This document shows, one piece after another, positions 52,404 to 61,982 of a DNA stretch of 64,000 nt; positions within the stretch are counted from its first letter, which is position 1, and each line of letters opens with the position of its first letter. Made by a program: the position numbers and the translations under genes. Origin of the DNA: Desulfosarcina widdelii (lineage in GTDB: Bacteria; Desulfobacterota; Desulfobacteria; Desulfobacterales; Desulfosarcinaceae); contig NZ_AP021875.1 of NCBI RefSeq assembly GCF_009688965.1, positions 806,001 to 870,000 on the forward strand, in the 5' to 3' direction. Below the pieces are notes generated by a model. That model did not search any database, was not told the DNA's origin, and worked only from the letters and a program-made list of their open reading frames with translations.

Positions 52404-54275
52404 ATGTCGGCGTCCGCCATGTCCCCAAAGGGCCGGGTCCTGCTGGTTTCCGCGCCCTGGCCGTTGTTTAACCGGCCCTCTTTGCCCTTGGGCGCGCTAA
52501 AAGGCTACCTGAAAAAAACGCTGCCGTCGCTGACCGTCGATTCCAGCCACTTTTTCCTGGAGGCCGCCCACGCACTGGGATTTGAGCGTTATCATCAGGT
52601 GTCCCAAAGTGTCTGGCGGGCCGAAGCGGTTTTTTCCGCCCTGCTTTATCCCCAAAGGGCGCAGCAGGCCGAATCGCTTTACGCGGCCACCCTCAAGAAG
52701 AGCGACCCGGCGCCGTCCGACTTTTCCGAACTGGTTAACCAGGTCGAAACCGCCAGTAAAAATTGGCTGAACCGCATCGACGGGGAGGGGTTGGATCTGG
52801 TGGGCTTTTCCGTCTCGTTTTGCCAGGTGACCGCATCGTTGTACCTGATATCCAGGATCAAGACCGCATTTCCTGCGCTTCCCGTGGTGGTGGGCGGTTC
52901 GTCTTTTTCCGGTGAGCCTTCCCCGGATCTGCTGCGCGCCTTTCCCTGGATCGATTATCTGGTAGCAGGGGAGGGGGAGCAGGTGTTGGAAGCGTTGGTG
53001 CGGCATCTGCTGAAACCGGCACGGGAAACGGATCCACCCGAACTGCCCGATGGAATCTTTTCTTTGAATCGTCCCGGTGGATCAAAGCCCCGCTTTTCGC
53101 AGATGCGCCGATTGAACGACCTGCCCGTCCCGGATTACGATGACTATTTTCGACTGCTGAACAGGTTCGATCCCGCACGTCGATTTTTCCCGACCCTGCC
53201 CATAGAAGCCTCGCGGGGATGCTGGTGGCAAGGACGCGACAGCGGCGGCCGCTTCAAGGGATGCGCCTTTTGCAACCTGAACCTGCAGTGGAACGGGTAC
53301 CGCACCAAGCCGGTTCGCCAGGTCGTTCAGGAAGTCGATCATTTGGTACGCAGGCACGAGGTGGTTTCACTGGCTTTTGCGGACAACACCCTGCCGGAAA
53401 AGCAGGCGGCCTCGATTTTCGATGGGATCCGGGCACTGAATTTCGATCTTTCCATTTTTGCCGAAATCCGGGCCACGACGAAGCCGTCCACCCTGAAAAA
53501 GATGAAACGGGCAGGCGTGGATACGGTCCAGGTGGGGATCGAAGCGCTGTCCAGCCGGTTGCTGAAGAAAATGAACAAGGGCGTTCGCGCCATCGACAAC
53601 CTTTGCCTGATGAAACACTGCGAAGCCGCCGGCATCGTCAATGCCGGAAACCTGATGCTCCATTTCCCTTCCAGCGATGTCGACGATGTTGCTCAAACCC
53701 TTGAATGCCTGAAATTCGCCCGTTGCTACCATCCCTTGAAGACGGTGAGTTTCTGGCTGGGGCTGGACAGCCCCGTGTACCGTTTTCCCGAACGATTTCA
53801 AATCCGATCGATTTTCAATCATCCCAATTTGAAAAAACTTTTCCCCGTGAGCGTGGCCAACGGATTGCGCTTCATGATCCAGGGCTATCGCGGCGACCGC
53901 AAGCGTCAGTACAAGCTGTGGCGGGGCGTCCGGCAGGAAGTGCGCCAATGGTACAAGGCCTACGAGGTCGTACAGCGTCAGACCAATGGTGGACCGGCCC
54001 TTTCCTATCGCGATGGCGGCCGATTTATCGTTATCGATCAGCATTTTCCAAAAGCGCCGGTCAACCGGCATCGGCTTACCGGCACTTCGGCCGATATCTA
54101 CCGCTTTTGCCACACCCCCCGTTCGCTGGAGCAGATTGCCCAGCGGTTTAAGGCCTTCAACACGCAGCAGATCCGCTCTTTTCTCCAATCCATGGTGACG
54201 AAACGGCTCGCCTTTGTGGAAAACGACTGGTATTTGAGCCTGGCCGCATCGAAAGCGTGGCGCTCCGGGAGATGA
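52404..54275 (+). CDS. B12-binding radical SAM protein, RiPP-maturation type
   Basis: N-terminal residues 10-220 form a cobalamin-binding-like Rossmann domain (LVGFSVSFCQVTASLYLI, VVVGGSSFSGE). The radical SAM motif is SRGCWW...CAFCN with Cys273, Cys287 and Cys290, that is C-x13-C-x2-C instead of the usual C-x3-C-x2-C or C-x7-C-x2-C. The following FADNTLPEK and the winged-helix-like end (SADIYRFCHTPRSLEQIAQR) match the RiPP maturation radical SAM C-methyltransferase group. No precursor peptide is visible nearby. It overlaps the dus gene (ATGA). Confidence 0.78.
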   Translation: MSASAMSPKGRVLLVSAPWPLFNRPSLPLGALKGYLKKTLPSLTVDSSHFFLEAAHALGFERYHQVSQSVWRAEAVFSALLYPQRAQQAESLYAATLKKSDPAPSDFSELVNQVETASKNWLNRIDGEGLDLVGFSVSFCQVTASLYLISRIKTAFPALPVVVGGSSFSGEPSPDLLRAFPWIDYLVAGEGEQVLEALVRHLLKPARETDPPELPDGIFSLNRPGGSKPRFSQMRRLNDLPVPDYDDYFRLLNRFDPARRFFPTLPIEASRGCWWQGRDSGGRFKGCAFCNLNLQWNGYRTKPVRQVVQEVDHLVRRHEVVSLAFADNTLPEKQAASIFDGIRALNFDLSIFAEIRATTKPSTLKKMKRAGVDTVQVGIEALSSRLLKKMNKGVRAIDNLCLMKHCEAAGIVNAGNLMLHFPSSDVDDVAQTLECLKFARCYHPLKTVSFWLGLDSPVYRFPERFQIRSIFNHPNLKKLFPVSVANGLRFMIQGYRGDRKRQYKLWRGVRQEVRQWYKAYEVVQRQTNGGPALSYRDGGRFIVIDQHFPKAPVNRHRLTGTSADIYRFCHTPRSLEQIAQRFKAFNTQQIRSFLQSMVTKRLAFVENDWYLSLAASKAWRSGR

Positions 54276-55210
54276 AAATATTGATCATGGCACCGCTGCG
54301 CGGCATTACCGACGCTGTGTTCAGAAACGCTTTTAAAAAACATTTCAACGGCGTCGATGAAGCGGTGGCTCCTTTCGTCACCTCGCTCAAGGGGCGCCGC
54401 ATTAAGGCTTCCCATCTTCGAGACCTGGCACCGGAATGCAACCGAAGCCTTTCGGTCGTGCCCCAGATTTTGAGCAACGACGCCGACGAATTCATCCGAC
54501 TGGCCAACACCCTCACGGATATGGGCTACCGCGAAATCAATTGGAACCTGGGCTGTCCCTATCCCATGGTTGCCAAGAAAATGCGCGGCTCCGGTTTGCT
54601 TCCGCATGCCGATGTCATCGACCGGCTGCTGGACAAGATACTGAATGAATTCAAAGGCCGGCTGTCCATCAAAACCCGCCTGGGCCGCTTTTGCGCTGAC
54701 GAAATGGATCGTCTGGTTCCGGTGTTCAACCGCTATCCGCTCGTCCGCCTGGTCGTTCACCCGCGCACCGGGGTGCAGATGTACACCGGTGCGGTGGATT
54801 TGGATGCCTTTGCCGTATGCCTGGCGCAGATTGCCCATCCAGTCGTGTATAACGGGGACATCTGGGACCGAAATGCCTTCTTCGGGCTGGCCGCCCGGTT
54901 TCCCGAGGTGCACCAATGGATGCTGGGGCGGGGACTGGTCGCCGATCCATTTCTGGCGGAGACGATCCAGGCCGACAGCCATCCCATAGATCGCCGCAAA
55001 GAACGCTTTGCCGCTTTTCACGACGATCTGCTGGCCGGCTACCTCGACCTTTTTTCCGGGCCCGGTCATGCGCTCGACCGCATGAAAGGGCTCTGGGGAT
55101 ATTTTGCCGGCGGTTTAGAAGACGGCGCCCGACTGTTGAAACGAATCCGCAAGGCCCGCAGCCTGGATCGCTACCGGCAGCTTGTGGATCAGGCCTTTTT
55201 GCAGCCGTGA
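54272..55210 (+). CDS. tRNA-dihydrouridine synthase family protein
   Basis: The 312-residue flavoenzyme has APLRGITDAVFRNAF (start of the TIM barrel), EINWNLGCPYPMVAKKMRGS (catalytic Cys region), LSIKTRLG, LVVHPRTGVQMYTGAVD and YNGDIWD. It reduces uridine in tRNA with FMN and NADPH. ATG 54272 overlaps the radical SAM stop, so it is coupled to it; GTG 54257 is possible. The subgroup (A, B or C) cannot be assigned from sequence alone. Confidence 0.9.
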   Translation: MKILIMAPLRGITDAVFRNAFKKHFNGVDEAVAPFVTSLKGRRIKASHLRDLAPECNRSLSVVPQILSNDADEFIRLANTLTDMGYREINWNLGCPYPMVAKKMRGSGLLPHADVIDRLLDKILNEFKGRLSIKTRLGRFCADEMDRLVPVFNRYPLVRLVVHPRTGVQMYTGAVDLDAFAVCLAQIAHPVVYNGDIWDRNAFFGLAARFPEVHQWMLGRGLVADPFLAETIQADSHPIDRRKERFAAFHDDLLAGYLDLFSGPGHALDRMKGLWGYFAGGLEDGARLLKRIRKARSLDRYRQLVDQAFLQP

Positions 55211-55439
55211 CCTTTCGGGCCCGCAGGCGCCCTTTTATGCAGCAAAATCGGCCCGGTGGTTCTTTTTCGGCGCCCGACAACAGAAGCTCGACGGACCACG
55301 GGGTGGACCATTGGGTTGCGCAGTCGGACCGAAATCGATTATACTGAAAAAAATTCGAATTTATGAACTGTTCCGGATACGCCTGCAATCTTCGATTCCC
55401 CAAAAACGACGGGGTGATTCCTTGCCCTGGAGCGAGCCA

Positions 55440-55820
55440 ATGCCTTCCAAAACGATCCTGATCGTGGATGACGAGTTAAGCATCCTGGTGCCGCTGCAGT
55501 TTCTCATGGAAAAAGAAGGGTATGTGGCCAAGCTGGCCCAAAGCGGCAAAGAGGCCATCGAAAAAATTCACGATATTCGACCGGATTTGATTTTGCTCGA
55601 CATCATGCTCCCGGATCTGGACGGCTATGAGATCTACCAGATGATCCGGAACCGCAGGGAATGGGAATCCATTCGCGTTATTTTTCTCACGGCCAAAAAC
55701 AGGGATGCCGACATCGCCAAAGGCTTGGCCATGGGAGCGGATGCTTACGTCACCAAGCCTTTTTCCAATACCGAGTTAATGGAGAAAATACGAAAGCTGA
55801 TCGGTCCGGGTGAGCGTTGA
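55440..55820 (+). CDS. Single-domain response regulator receiver
   Basis: The 126-residue protein is a lone REC domain with the acidic pair D10/D11, phospho-acceptor D54 in ILLDIMLPDLDG, T84 and K106. It lacks an output domain (CheY-like). The upstream non-coding region 55211-55439 shows no gene. It converges with the GAF-LuxR gene and could be an interaction partner of the hybrid kinase or another kinase elsewhere. ATG 55440 has TGGAGCGAGCCA upstream. Confidence 0.85.
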   Translation: MPSKTILIVDDELSILVPLQFLMEKEGYVAKLAQSGKEAIEKIHDIRPDLILLDIMLPDLDGYEIYQMIRNRREWESIRVIFLTAKNRDADIAKGLAMGADAYVTKPFSNTELMEKIRKLIGPGER

Positions 55821-55848
55821 CCGCGCCGGAGCGGTTTCGGCGGGCGAA

Positions 55849-56964
55849 TCAGACCAGCGTCATCAGGTAGTCCCGCAACTGGATGCGCTGGTTGGTCAGT
55901 CCCAGTTTTTTTCGCAAGCGGTTGCGATGGGCCTCGATGGTTTTGGATGAGGCGTTGAGAATCTGGGCGATTTCCTTGGTGGTCTTATCCTTGCGGACCA
56001 GGTCGGCGATCTGGATTTCCGTAGGCGTCAGATCGAAAAATTTCATGGGAATCTGGCGCAGGAAAGGGGAGACGATGTTGGAAATGTTAGACTGGATGAT
56101 CTCTACGTATGTGGCCTGTTTTTCATCCAGTTGGCTGTGGCTGAGTTTCTCCAGAAAGGGGAGGACCATGTCCTTGACATTGGCGACAATGATATTTTCC
56201 ATGTCCGCCTGATCCTCTTCCCGGTTTTTCAGCAGAACATTCATTGCCGTGTTCACCTCTTTGAGCGCGGCGCTTTTGTCTTTGAGCGCGATTTCGCTTT
56301 CCTTGAGCTTCTTTTGCGCGAATTTTCTTTCGGCGATTTCAAGATTGGCCCGTTCGAGCAACTGCGCGTTTTCAATGGCCGTCGCCGAGGCGTCGGCCAA
56401 CAACTCGAGCAGGGTGGCATGGGTATCTTCAAAACGGCCGACCTTTTTGTCGACAACCTGCAACGCGCCGATGACCTCGCCTTTCACACGCATGGGGACG
56501 CTGACGATGGAGCGCAGCTCCACCTTCATCTTATCCGCCACCCTGGCAAAGTGACGCAGATCCTCCCGGGTATCCGGCAAGATGAGGCTTTTCCCGCTGG
56601 AGCTGACCCAACCGGCCACCCCCTCGCCGGGCATAAGACGCCAGCCTTTGACAATATTGCGTTGGAATCCGGCAGCCTGGCGGCAGACCACTTCGCCGGA
56701 ATTCGGGTCGATCAGCCAGATCGAACTGCCCACCACGCCAAAAAGGTTGCGAATGGCTTCCAGGATGGTGGACAGCACCCGGTCGAGTTCCAGGCAGGAG
56801 TTGATGGCCAGAAAAGCCTGGCTGATCAATTCCAGTTCCCGGTTTCGCTGTCTCAGGTTTTCGTTTTCCCGATGCAACCGGCGGTTCTCGGATTGGAGCC
56901 GTTTGGCATTCAGCGTCTTTGAGGTTTGCTGCAAGCGATCGGGCGTTTTTTTATCGTCGGCCAT
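55849..56964 (-). CDS. GAF-domain LuxR-type transcriptional regulator
   Basis: A coiled coil (about residues 15-45, SENRRLHRENENLRQRNREL) is followed by a GAF sensor domain (about 48-200, GEGVAGWVSSSGKSLILPDT) and a helical linker. A C-terminal LuxR/FixJ HTH (about 305-371, LTPTEIQIADLVRKDKTTKE and IAQILNASSKTIEAHRNRL) completes it. It senses a small ligand or redox signal and binds DNA. The stop is 28 bases from the convergent receiver gene stop. The family has members that control gene expression in sulfate reducers; targets here are unknown. Confidence 0.88.
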   Translation of the reverse strand: MADDKKTPDRLQQTSKTLNAKRLQSENRRLHRENENLRQRNRELELISQAFLAINSCLELDRVLSTILEAIRNLFGVVGSSIWLIDPNSGEVVCRQAAGFQRNIVKGWRLMPGEGVAGWVSSSGKSLILPDTREDLRHFARVADKMKVELRSIVSVPMRVKGEVIGALQVVDKKVGRFEDTHATLLELLADASATAIENAQLLERANLEIAERKFAQKKLKESEIALKDKSAALKEVNTAMNVLLKNREEDQADMENIIVANVKDMVLPFLEKLSHSQLDEKQATYVEIIQSNISNIVSPFLRQIPMKFFDLTPTEIQIADLVRKDKTTKEIAQILNASSKTIEAHRNRLRKKLGLTNQRIQLRDYLMTLV

Positions 56965-57176
56965 CGATATATACCTGCAAGCGAAAAATGGATATTGTGA
57001 GCGGTAATTTCATGATCCGGAGCGGTTCAGTGCAAACTAGGACCATCATCTTTCTAAAAAGTCAATGAAAATCTGAATGTTACGAATTCATCCAATCTAT
57101 TGTGAGACCTCCGGCATCGGTTATTTTCTACTCATTTACGAGGTTGAAATACACATGTGCCGCAACTGCCTGATCA

Positions 57177-57295
57177 GTAAGCCTTCACAGGGTGCCGCAG
57201 ATGTGAGGCGCCGAGCACGCAGACGGTTTGGTCAACCCTCAAGTTCCCGGGAACAAGCAGATGCGGTCCCTTGTGAACGCTTACGTTGTTTTTGA
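57177..57295 (+). ncRNA. Candidate structured RNA
   Basis: The arms 57177-57199 and 57262-57284 are complementary over about 20 pairs (GTAAGC with GCTTAC, TTCACA with TGTGAA, GGG with CCC, CCGCA with TGCGG) around a 62-base interior. The interior contains the palindrome GTTCCCGGGAAC, and TTGTTTTTG follows the last arm. No plausible protein covers it. It may be a small RNA or a leader of the downstream lipoprotein gene; I could not match it to a known family such as 6S RNA. Confidence 0.35.
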
Positions 57296-57377
57296 CCATG
57301 GTTTAAGATATAGAAAGCCAACCGGATCAAGATCGACATTTCGTCTACCCTCATGTTTCACGAAAGGAGCAGGGCGT

Positions 57378-57794
57378 ATGCAACGAGGCCTCTGGTCGCT
57401 GGGAATGGTTATCCTCACTTTTTTGGTGATTGGCTGTGGCGGCAAGTACGATGAAGTCGAAAGCACGCTGAACGATTACGCGGATGCCATGGAAGATTAC
57501 ATCGGCAGTATGGAAAAGGCGGACAGTGCCGAATCGGTCGCCAACGCCATGCAGGATTACACGGAAAAGATGAATGCCCTGATACCCCGGCTTCAGGAGA
57601 TGAATCGGAAATTTCCCGAACTGGCGTCGGACAAGGATGCGCCCAAGGAACTGGAAAAGGTTTCCAGGCGTATGAGCGAGCTGAGTCCGAAACTTCAGTC
57701 GGCCATGATGAAGGCCATGCCGTACATGATGGACCCGCAGGTCCAGCAGGCAATGACCGCACAGGCTCAGGCCATGGCCCAGGCAGGCAAATAG
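57378..57794 (+). CDS. Small helical lipoprotein
   Basis: The 138-residue product has a signal peptide ending at lipobox VIGC (Cys20). The mature part is Met-, Ala- and Glu-rich and probably all helical (STLNDYADAMEDYIGSMEKA, LEKVSRRMSELSPKLQSAMM), ending with QAMTAQAQAMAQAG. No catalytic motif. AAAGGAGCAGGGCGT precedes the ATG. The next gene follows after 2 bases. Function unknown; likely outer-membrane or periplasmic. Confidence 0.7.
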   Translation: MQRGLWSLGMVILTFLVIGCGGKYDEVESTLNDYADAMEDYIGSMEKADSAESVANAMQDYTEKMNALIPRLQEMNRKFPELASDKDAPKELEKVSRRMSELSPKLQSAMMKAMPYMMDPQVQQAMTAQAQAMAQAGK

Positions 57795-57796
57795 GC

Positions 57797-58546
57797 ATGT
57801 CCCCGGCAGGTAGCGGCCCGGCTGAAAACATCGGCATTCTCACCGACGATCTGGCACGGCGCCTGACGCCGCTGACGTTTTCCGATCCGGTCACCCACGT
57901 TTACAATCCCATCGTTTATGCCCGCAGCGGCTATGACCGCTATGTGGCATGTTTCGGCAATTCGGCCAAAAAGGTTCTTCTGATCGGTATGAATCCGGGA
58001 CCGTTCGGGATGGCTCAGACCGGGGTGCCCTTCGGGGATGTCGAAATGGTAAAGGACTGGATGGGGATTACGGCTTCAGTCTCCCAGCCGGACCATCCGC
58101 ATCCCAAACGGCCGGTGGACGGATTTTCCTGTGCCCGCCGGGAGGTAAGCGGACGGCGGCTGTGGGAGTGGGCCAAACAGCGCTTCGGACCTGCCGAGGC
58201 CTTTTTCGACCATTTTTTCGTCCTCAACTACTGTCCGTTGGTGTTCATGGAGGCCAGCGGACGCAACCGGACACCGGATCGACTGCCCGCAGCCGAGAAG
58301 AAAGCGCTGTTTTCGATTTGCGACGCGGTGCTGCGACAATCCGTTTTCATCTACCGGCCCCGATGGGTGGTCGGCATCGGGGCTTTCGCTGAAAAAAGAG
58401 CGGCCGTGGCAATGGATGGTGCAGACGTGAAGATTGGACGAATATCCCATCCCAGCCCGGCCAATCCCAAAGCCAATCTGGGGTGGGCCGCCGTTGTGGA
58501 AAGGGAACTTGCAGAGCTGGGAATCGACCTGTACCCGAAAAAATAA
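57797..58546 (+). CDS. SMUG-type uracil-DNA glycosylase
   Basis: The signature of the family 3 uracil-DNA glycosylase is complete: GMNPGPFGMAQTGVPFG at 64-80 (catalytic Asn and Tyr/Phe pocket) and HPSPANPKANLGW near residue 225. Such enzymes excise uracil and oxidised pyrimidines such as hydroxymethyluracil from single- and double-stranded DNA. The length of 249 residues fits. It is co-transcribed with the lipoprotein gene by position. Confidence 0.92.
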   Translation: MSPAGSGPAENIGILTDDLARRLTPLTFSDPVTHVYNPIVYARSGYDRYVACFGNSAKKVLLIGMNPGPFGMAQTGVPFGDVEMVKDWMGITASVSQPDHPHPKRPVDGFSCARREVSGRRLWEWAKQRFGPAEAFFDHFFVLNYCPLVFMEASGRNRTPDRLPAAEKKALFSICDAVLRQSVFIYRPRWVVGIGAFAEKRAAVAMDGADVKIGRISHPSPANPKANLGWAAVVERELAELGIDLYPKK

Positions 58547-58645
58547 GGTCAGACGACAATCGAAGAGAAAAAGGGCTTTCCGTGGCGGCCAGCCCTTTGT
58601 TGCAATCGTTGGATTTTCCGAACCGGAAAATAAAAATCAGATGCT

Positions 58646-58855
58646 TCAGCCACCGGCGGAAGGAGAGCAGGCGGGCGGTTTGAACCCGCCGGAACCAGTG
58701 GGGATGCCGTTGGGGCGAACCGCACCGGCGGACATCAGTTTTTCCACATCGCCGCAGTTGCATTCCGGGCATACCGGAGGTTCGGTATCCGAGGCAAACA
58801 CCAGTTGTTCAAATCGATGGCAGCAGGCCTTACATTGGTACTCGTAAATTGGCAT
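58646..58855 (-). CDS. FmdB-family zinc-ribbon protein
   Basis: The 69-residue protein begins [20 protein letters not shown] and has a second Cys pair in [13 protein letters not shown], a zinc ribbon of the FmdB regulatory-protein family, then a Gly/Pro-rich tail. The function of FmdB proteins is not settled; the original member was linked to formamidase regulation. CAAGGAGCCTGAAA precedes the ATG at 58855. It is transcribed divergently from the second DAHP synthase. Confidence 0.85.
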   Translation of the reverse strand: MPIYEYQCKACCHRFEQLVFASDTEPPVCPECNCGDVEKLMSAGAVRPNGIPTGSGGFKPPACSPSAGG

Positions 58856-59007
58856 TTTCAGGCTCCTTGTTTTCTTGGGCCATACAATAATAGTCGAACC
58901 TTTTAAGTCAAGTCCCTTTTTGAGTAACAGTTCACAAAAGAGAACCTTTTTCCGGGTTACGAAAAGCAACCAGGGGCATCGGGCATGAGGACCAAAGGAG
59001 GCGAACC

Positions 59008-60027
59008 ATGTTAGTCGTGATGGAAAAAACAGCGACCCGGAAGCAGATTGAGCGCGTGGTGGCGGTCGTTGAAAGAAACGGGTTCACGGCCCGACCGATT
59101 CCCGGCGGTGATCGCGTTTCCATCGGGGTATTGAACAACGAAGGACCGGTGGATGCGGCCCTGTTCATCGGACTACCCGGTGTAAAAGATGCCGTGCCCA
59201 TTACCAAGCCCTACAAACTGGTCAGCCGTGAGACCAAAGCCGATGACACCCTGATCCAGGTGGGGGAAACCACCATCGGCAACGGCCATCTGACCATCAT
59301 CGCCGGCCCGTGTGCCATCGAAAGCCAGGATCAGGCCCTGACCATCGCCAAACACGTGAAAAAAGCCGGTGCCCACCTGTTCCGCGGGGGGGCTTTCAAA
59401 CCGCGCACCTCCCCCTATTCCTTTCAGGGGCTTGGTGAAGAGGGGCTCAAAATTCTGTCCATGGTTAGGGATCAAACCGGACTTCCGGTGGTCACCGAGG
59501 TCATGGACGAAAGAACCTTCGATCTGGTTGAGCACTATGCCGACATCGTCCAGATCGGTACCCGCAATATGCAGAATTTCAGTCTGCTCAAGCGGGCAGG
59601 GGAATCCTATCGACCCATCATGCTCAAACGCGGCATGGCCGCAACCATAGAGGAGTGGCTGATGGCGGCCGAGTACATCATGGCCCGGGGCAACCATCAG
59701 GTCGTTCTGTGCGAGCGCGGTGTGCGGACCTTTGTCCACCACAGCCGCAACACCCTGGATCTTTCCGCCATTCCCGTGGTGAAAAAAGAGAGCCATCTGC
59801 CCATCGTGGTGGACCCCAGCCATGCTGCGGGACGTCGTGACCAGGTGCTGCCCCTTTCCCGTGCGGCTGCAGCTGCCAAAGCCCACGGATTGATGGTTGA
59901 AGTTCACCACCAACCGGACCAGGCGTTAAGCGACGGCGCCCAAAGCCTTTATCCGGAGCAATTCGAGATTCTGTGCCGCCAGGTCATGGCCATTTTCAAG
60001 GTTTGCAGCGGCGAGGAGCCGTTTTAA
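59008..60027 (+). CDS. DAHP synthase, class I-beta type with N-terminal ferredoxin-like domain
   Basis: This is a second 3-deoxy-7-phosphoheptulonate synthase. It has an N-terminal ferredoxin-like regulatory domain (residues about 1-70, [18 protein letters not shown]), as in Thermotoga and Bacillus-type enzymes, then the TIM barrel with [40 protein letters not shown] and [11 protein letters not shown]. The N-terminal domain binds Tyr/Phe in the Thermotoga enzyme. It differs clearly from the AroG-type enzyme at 371. CAAAGGAGGCGAACC precedes the ATG. Confidence 0.95.
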   Translation: MLVVMEKTATRKQIERVVAVVERNGFTARPIPGGDRVSIGVLNNEGPVDAALFIGLPGVKDAVPITKPYKLVSRETKADDTLIQVGETTIGNGHLTIIAGPCAIESQDQALTIAKHVKKAGAHLFRGGAFKPRTSPYSFQGLGEEGLKILSMVRDQTGLPVVTEVMDERTFDLVEHYADIVQIGTRNMQNFSLLKRAGESYRPIMLKRGMAATIEEWLMAAEYIMARGNHQVVLCERGVRTFVHHSRNTLDLSAIPVVKKESHLPIVVDPSHAAGRRDQVLPLSRAAAAAKAHGLMVEVHHQPDQALSDGAQSLYPEQFEILCRQVMAIFKVCSGEEPF

Positions 60028-60040
60028 AAGACAAAACAAT

Positions 60041-60133
60041 ATGAATATGGTCAAGGATCCCGGCGAAAAAAAGGTCTACTTCGAGTTTTCCGACTACGCG
60101 ACCAACTATGTTTTTTTCGAAAATCCAAGATAG
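60041..60133 (+). CDS. Possible 30-residue peptide
   Basis: A short frame MNMVKDPGEKKVYFEFSDYA... ends in FFENPR and stops at 60131. No RBS or homolog is apparent, so it may be chance. Confidence 0.12.
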   Translation: MNMVKDPGEKKVYFEFSDYATNYVFFENPR

Positions 60134-60149
60134 GTGTTGGCAAGAGCCA

Positions 60150-61982
60150 TCATTTATTCTTTCTGTCCCGCTGAACGTAACGTTCCTTCGCCCCTAACGT
60201 CACCTTGCGCAGACGGATGGACTTGGGCGTCACCTCCACATATTCGTCATCGCGGATAAAATTGATGGCCTGTTCCAGGGTCATGGGCCGAATGGGAGCC
60301 AGGATCACGTTGTCGTCCTTGCCCGAGGCCCGCATGTTGGTCAGTTTTTTTTCCTTGGTCGGATTGACGTTGATGTCCTGCTCCCGGTTGTGCTCGCCGA
60401 TCACCATGCCTTCGTAGACCGGTTCGCCGGGTTGTACGAACAGCCGGCCGCGCGGTTCCAGATTGTACAGGGCATAGGGTACGGCCTTGCCCTGACGGTC
60501 GCTGACGATGGAACCGGTGAACCGGCTGGGAAAGTCGCCCCGGTAGGGCTCGTACCCCGAGAAATAAGAATTCATAATGCCCGTTCCCCGGGTGTCGGTC
60601 AGAAATTCGTCCCGATAGCCGATCAGCGCCCGGGAAGGGATGGAAAACTCGATCCGTACCCGGCCGGTTCCGGTATTGGACAGGTTCATCATCTTGCCCT
60701 TGCGCAGCGAAAGTTTTTCCGTGACGATTCCCATAAAGGATTCGTCGCAGTCCACGAAAAGACGTTCGATGGGTTCATGGACCTTCCCATCAATCTGTTT
60801 TTCGATCACCTTGGGACGGCCCACGCAAAATTCGAATCCCTCCCGGCGCATGGTTTCGATGAGAATGGCGAGCTGAAACTCTCCGCGGCCCTTGACCATT
60901 ACGGAGTCGCGGTCGTCGGTGGTTTCGATCTGAACGGCCACGTTCATCAAGGTTTCCTTGGTCAGCCGTTCGCGTATTTTCGCCGATTGCACATAACGTC
61001 CTTCCTTGCCGCCCAAAGGACCGTTGTTAATGGTGAACAACATGGAAACCGTAGGTGGGTCCACGGTAATGCGCGGCAGGGCGAAAGGAGCGTCTTCGGT
61101 GCAGATGGTGTCGCCGATGGCCACATCCTCGATGCCGGACAGGATGGCGATCTCGCCGGCCTCGACCGCAGAGGCCGGGGTGATGTCCATGCCTTCATAG
61201 GTCTGCAGGCGGGTCACTTTCACGGGGCGCTGCTGACCGTCGCTGTCGATTCGAATGAGCCGGTCCCTGGATTCCACGCTGCCGCCGGCCACACGCCCCA
61301 CGGCCAGACGCCCCAAATAGTCCGAATAGCCCAGATCGGAAACCAGCATCTGAAACGGAGCCTCCGGCTTGAAAGCGGGCGGGGGGATTTCTTTGACGAT
61401 GGCCTCGAAAAGCGGCTGGAGATCTTCGGACAAACGATCCGAGGCGTCGCCGACCACGCCGTCACGGCCGATGGCGTAAAACAGGGGGAACTCCAGCTGG
61501 TCCTCGTCGGCGTCCAGATCGATCAGCAGATCGTAGACCTGGTCCAGCACCTCGGCGGTTCGGGCATCCTGGCGGTCGATTTTGTTGATGACCACGACGA
61601 TTTTCAGTTTGGCCGCCAGGGCTTTTTGCAGGACAAACCGGGTTTGCGGCAAAGGACCTTCGGAAGCGTCCACCAGCAGTATGGCGCCGTCCACCATGGA
61701 CAGGGCCCGTTCCACTTCACCCCCGAAATCGGCGTGGCCGGGGGTGTCCACGATGTTGATTTTTACCCCCCGGAAAATTACTGAACAGTTTTTGGCGGCA
61801 ATGGTAATGCCCCGCTCCCGCTCCAGATCCATGCGGTCCATGAGCCTTTCGGCCACCTGTTGATCCTGGCGGAAAAGACCGCTCTGGCGGAACATGGCAT
61901 CGACCAGGGTGGTTTTGCCGTGGTCGACGTGGGCGATGATGGCGATGTTGCGAATGCGGTCGTTTGTCAGTGAAGATGTCAT
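60150..61982 (-). CDS. typA: Translational GTPase TypA/BipA
   Basis: The 610-residue GTPase shows G1 [14 protein letters not shown], switch [18 protein letters not shown] and G4 NKIDRQDAR, followed by EF-G-like domains. The C-terminal BipA-specific part contains [53 protein letters not shown] and [17 protein letters not shown]. It acts on ribosome assembly and stress translation. The start is ATG 61982, with a weak RBS. Confidence 0.96.
   Translation of the reverse strand: MTSSLTNDRIRNIAIIAHVDHGKTTLVDAMFRQSGLFRQDQQVAERLMDRMDLERERGITIAAKNCSVIFRGVKINIVDTPGHADFGGEVERALSMVDGAILLVDASEGPLPQTRFVLQKALAAKLKIVVVINKIDRQDARTAEVLDQVYDLLIDLDADEDQLEFPLFYAIGRDGVVGDASDRLSEDLQPLFEAIVKEIPPPAFKPEAPFQMLVSDLGYSDYLGRLAVGRVAGGSVESRDRLIRIDSDGQQRPVKVTRLQTYEGMDITPASAVEAGEIAILSGIEDVAIGDTICTEDAPFALPRITVDPPTVSMLFTINNGPLGGKEGRYVQSAKIRERLTKETLMNVAVQIETTDDRDSVMVKGRGEFQLAILIETMRREGFEFCVGRPKVIEKQIDGKVHEPIERLFVDCDESFMGIVTEKLSLRKGKMMNLSNTGTGRVRIEFSIPSRALIGYRDEFLTDTRGTGIMNSYFSGYEPYRGDFPSRFTGSIVSDRQGKAVPYALYNLEPRGRLFVQPGEPVYEGMVIGEHNREQDINVNPTKEKKLTNMRASGKDDNVILAPIRPMTLEQAINFIRDDEYVEVTPKSIRLRKVTLGAKERYVQRDRKNK

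Noticed and set aside
52393..55439. Search for a RiPP precursor peptide beside the radical SAM gene
   Set aside because: The flanking gaps are too short or hold no small frame with an RBS and a leader-like sequence.
57077..57295. 72-codon frame in the region of the candidate RNA
   Set aside because: No RBS, odd composition and overlap with a long complementary stem make a protein unlikely.
60390..61784. Plus-strand frame of 464 codons within typA
   Set aside because: The minus strand encodes a complete, highly conserved TypA; the other frame has a His/Asp/Gly-rich non-natural composition.
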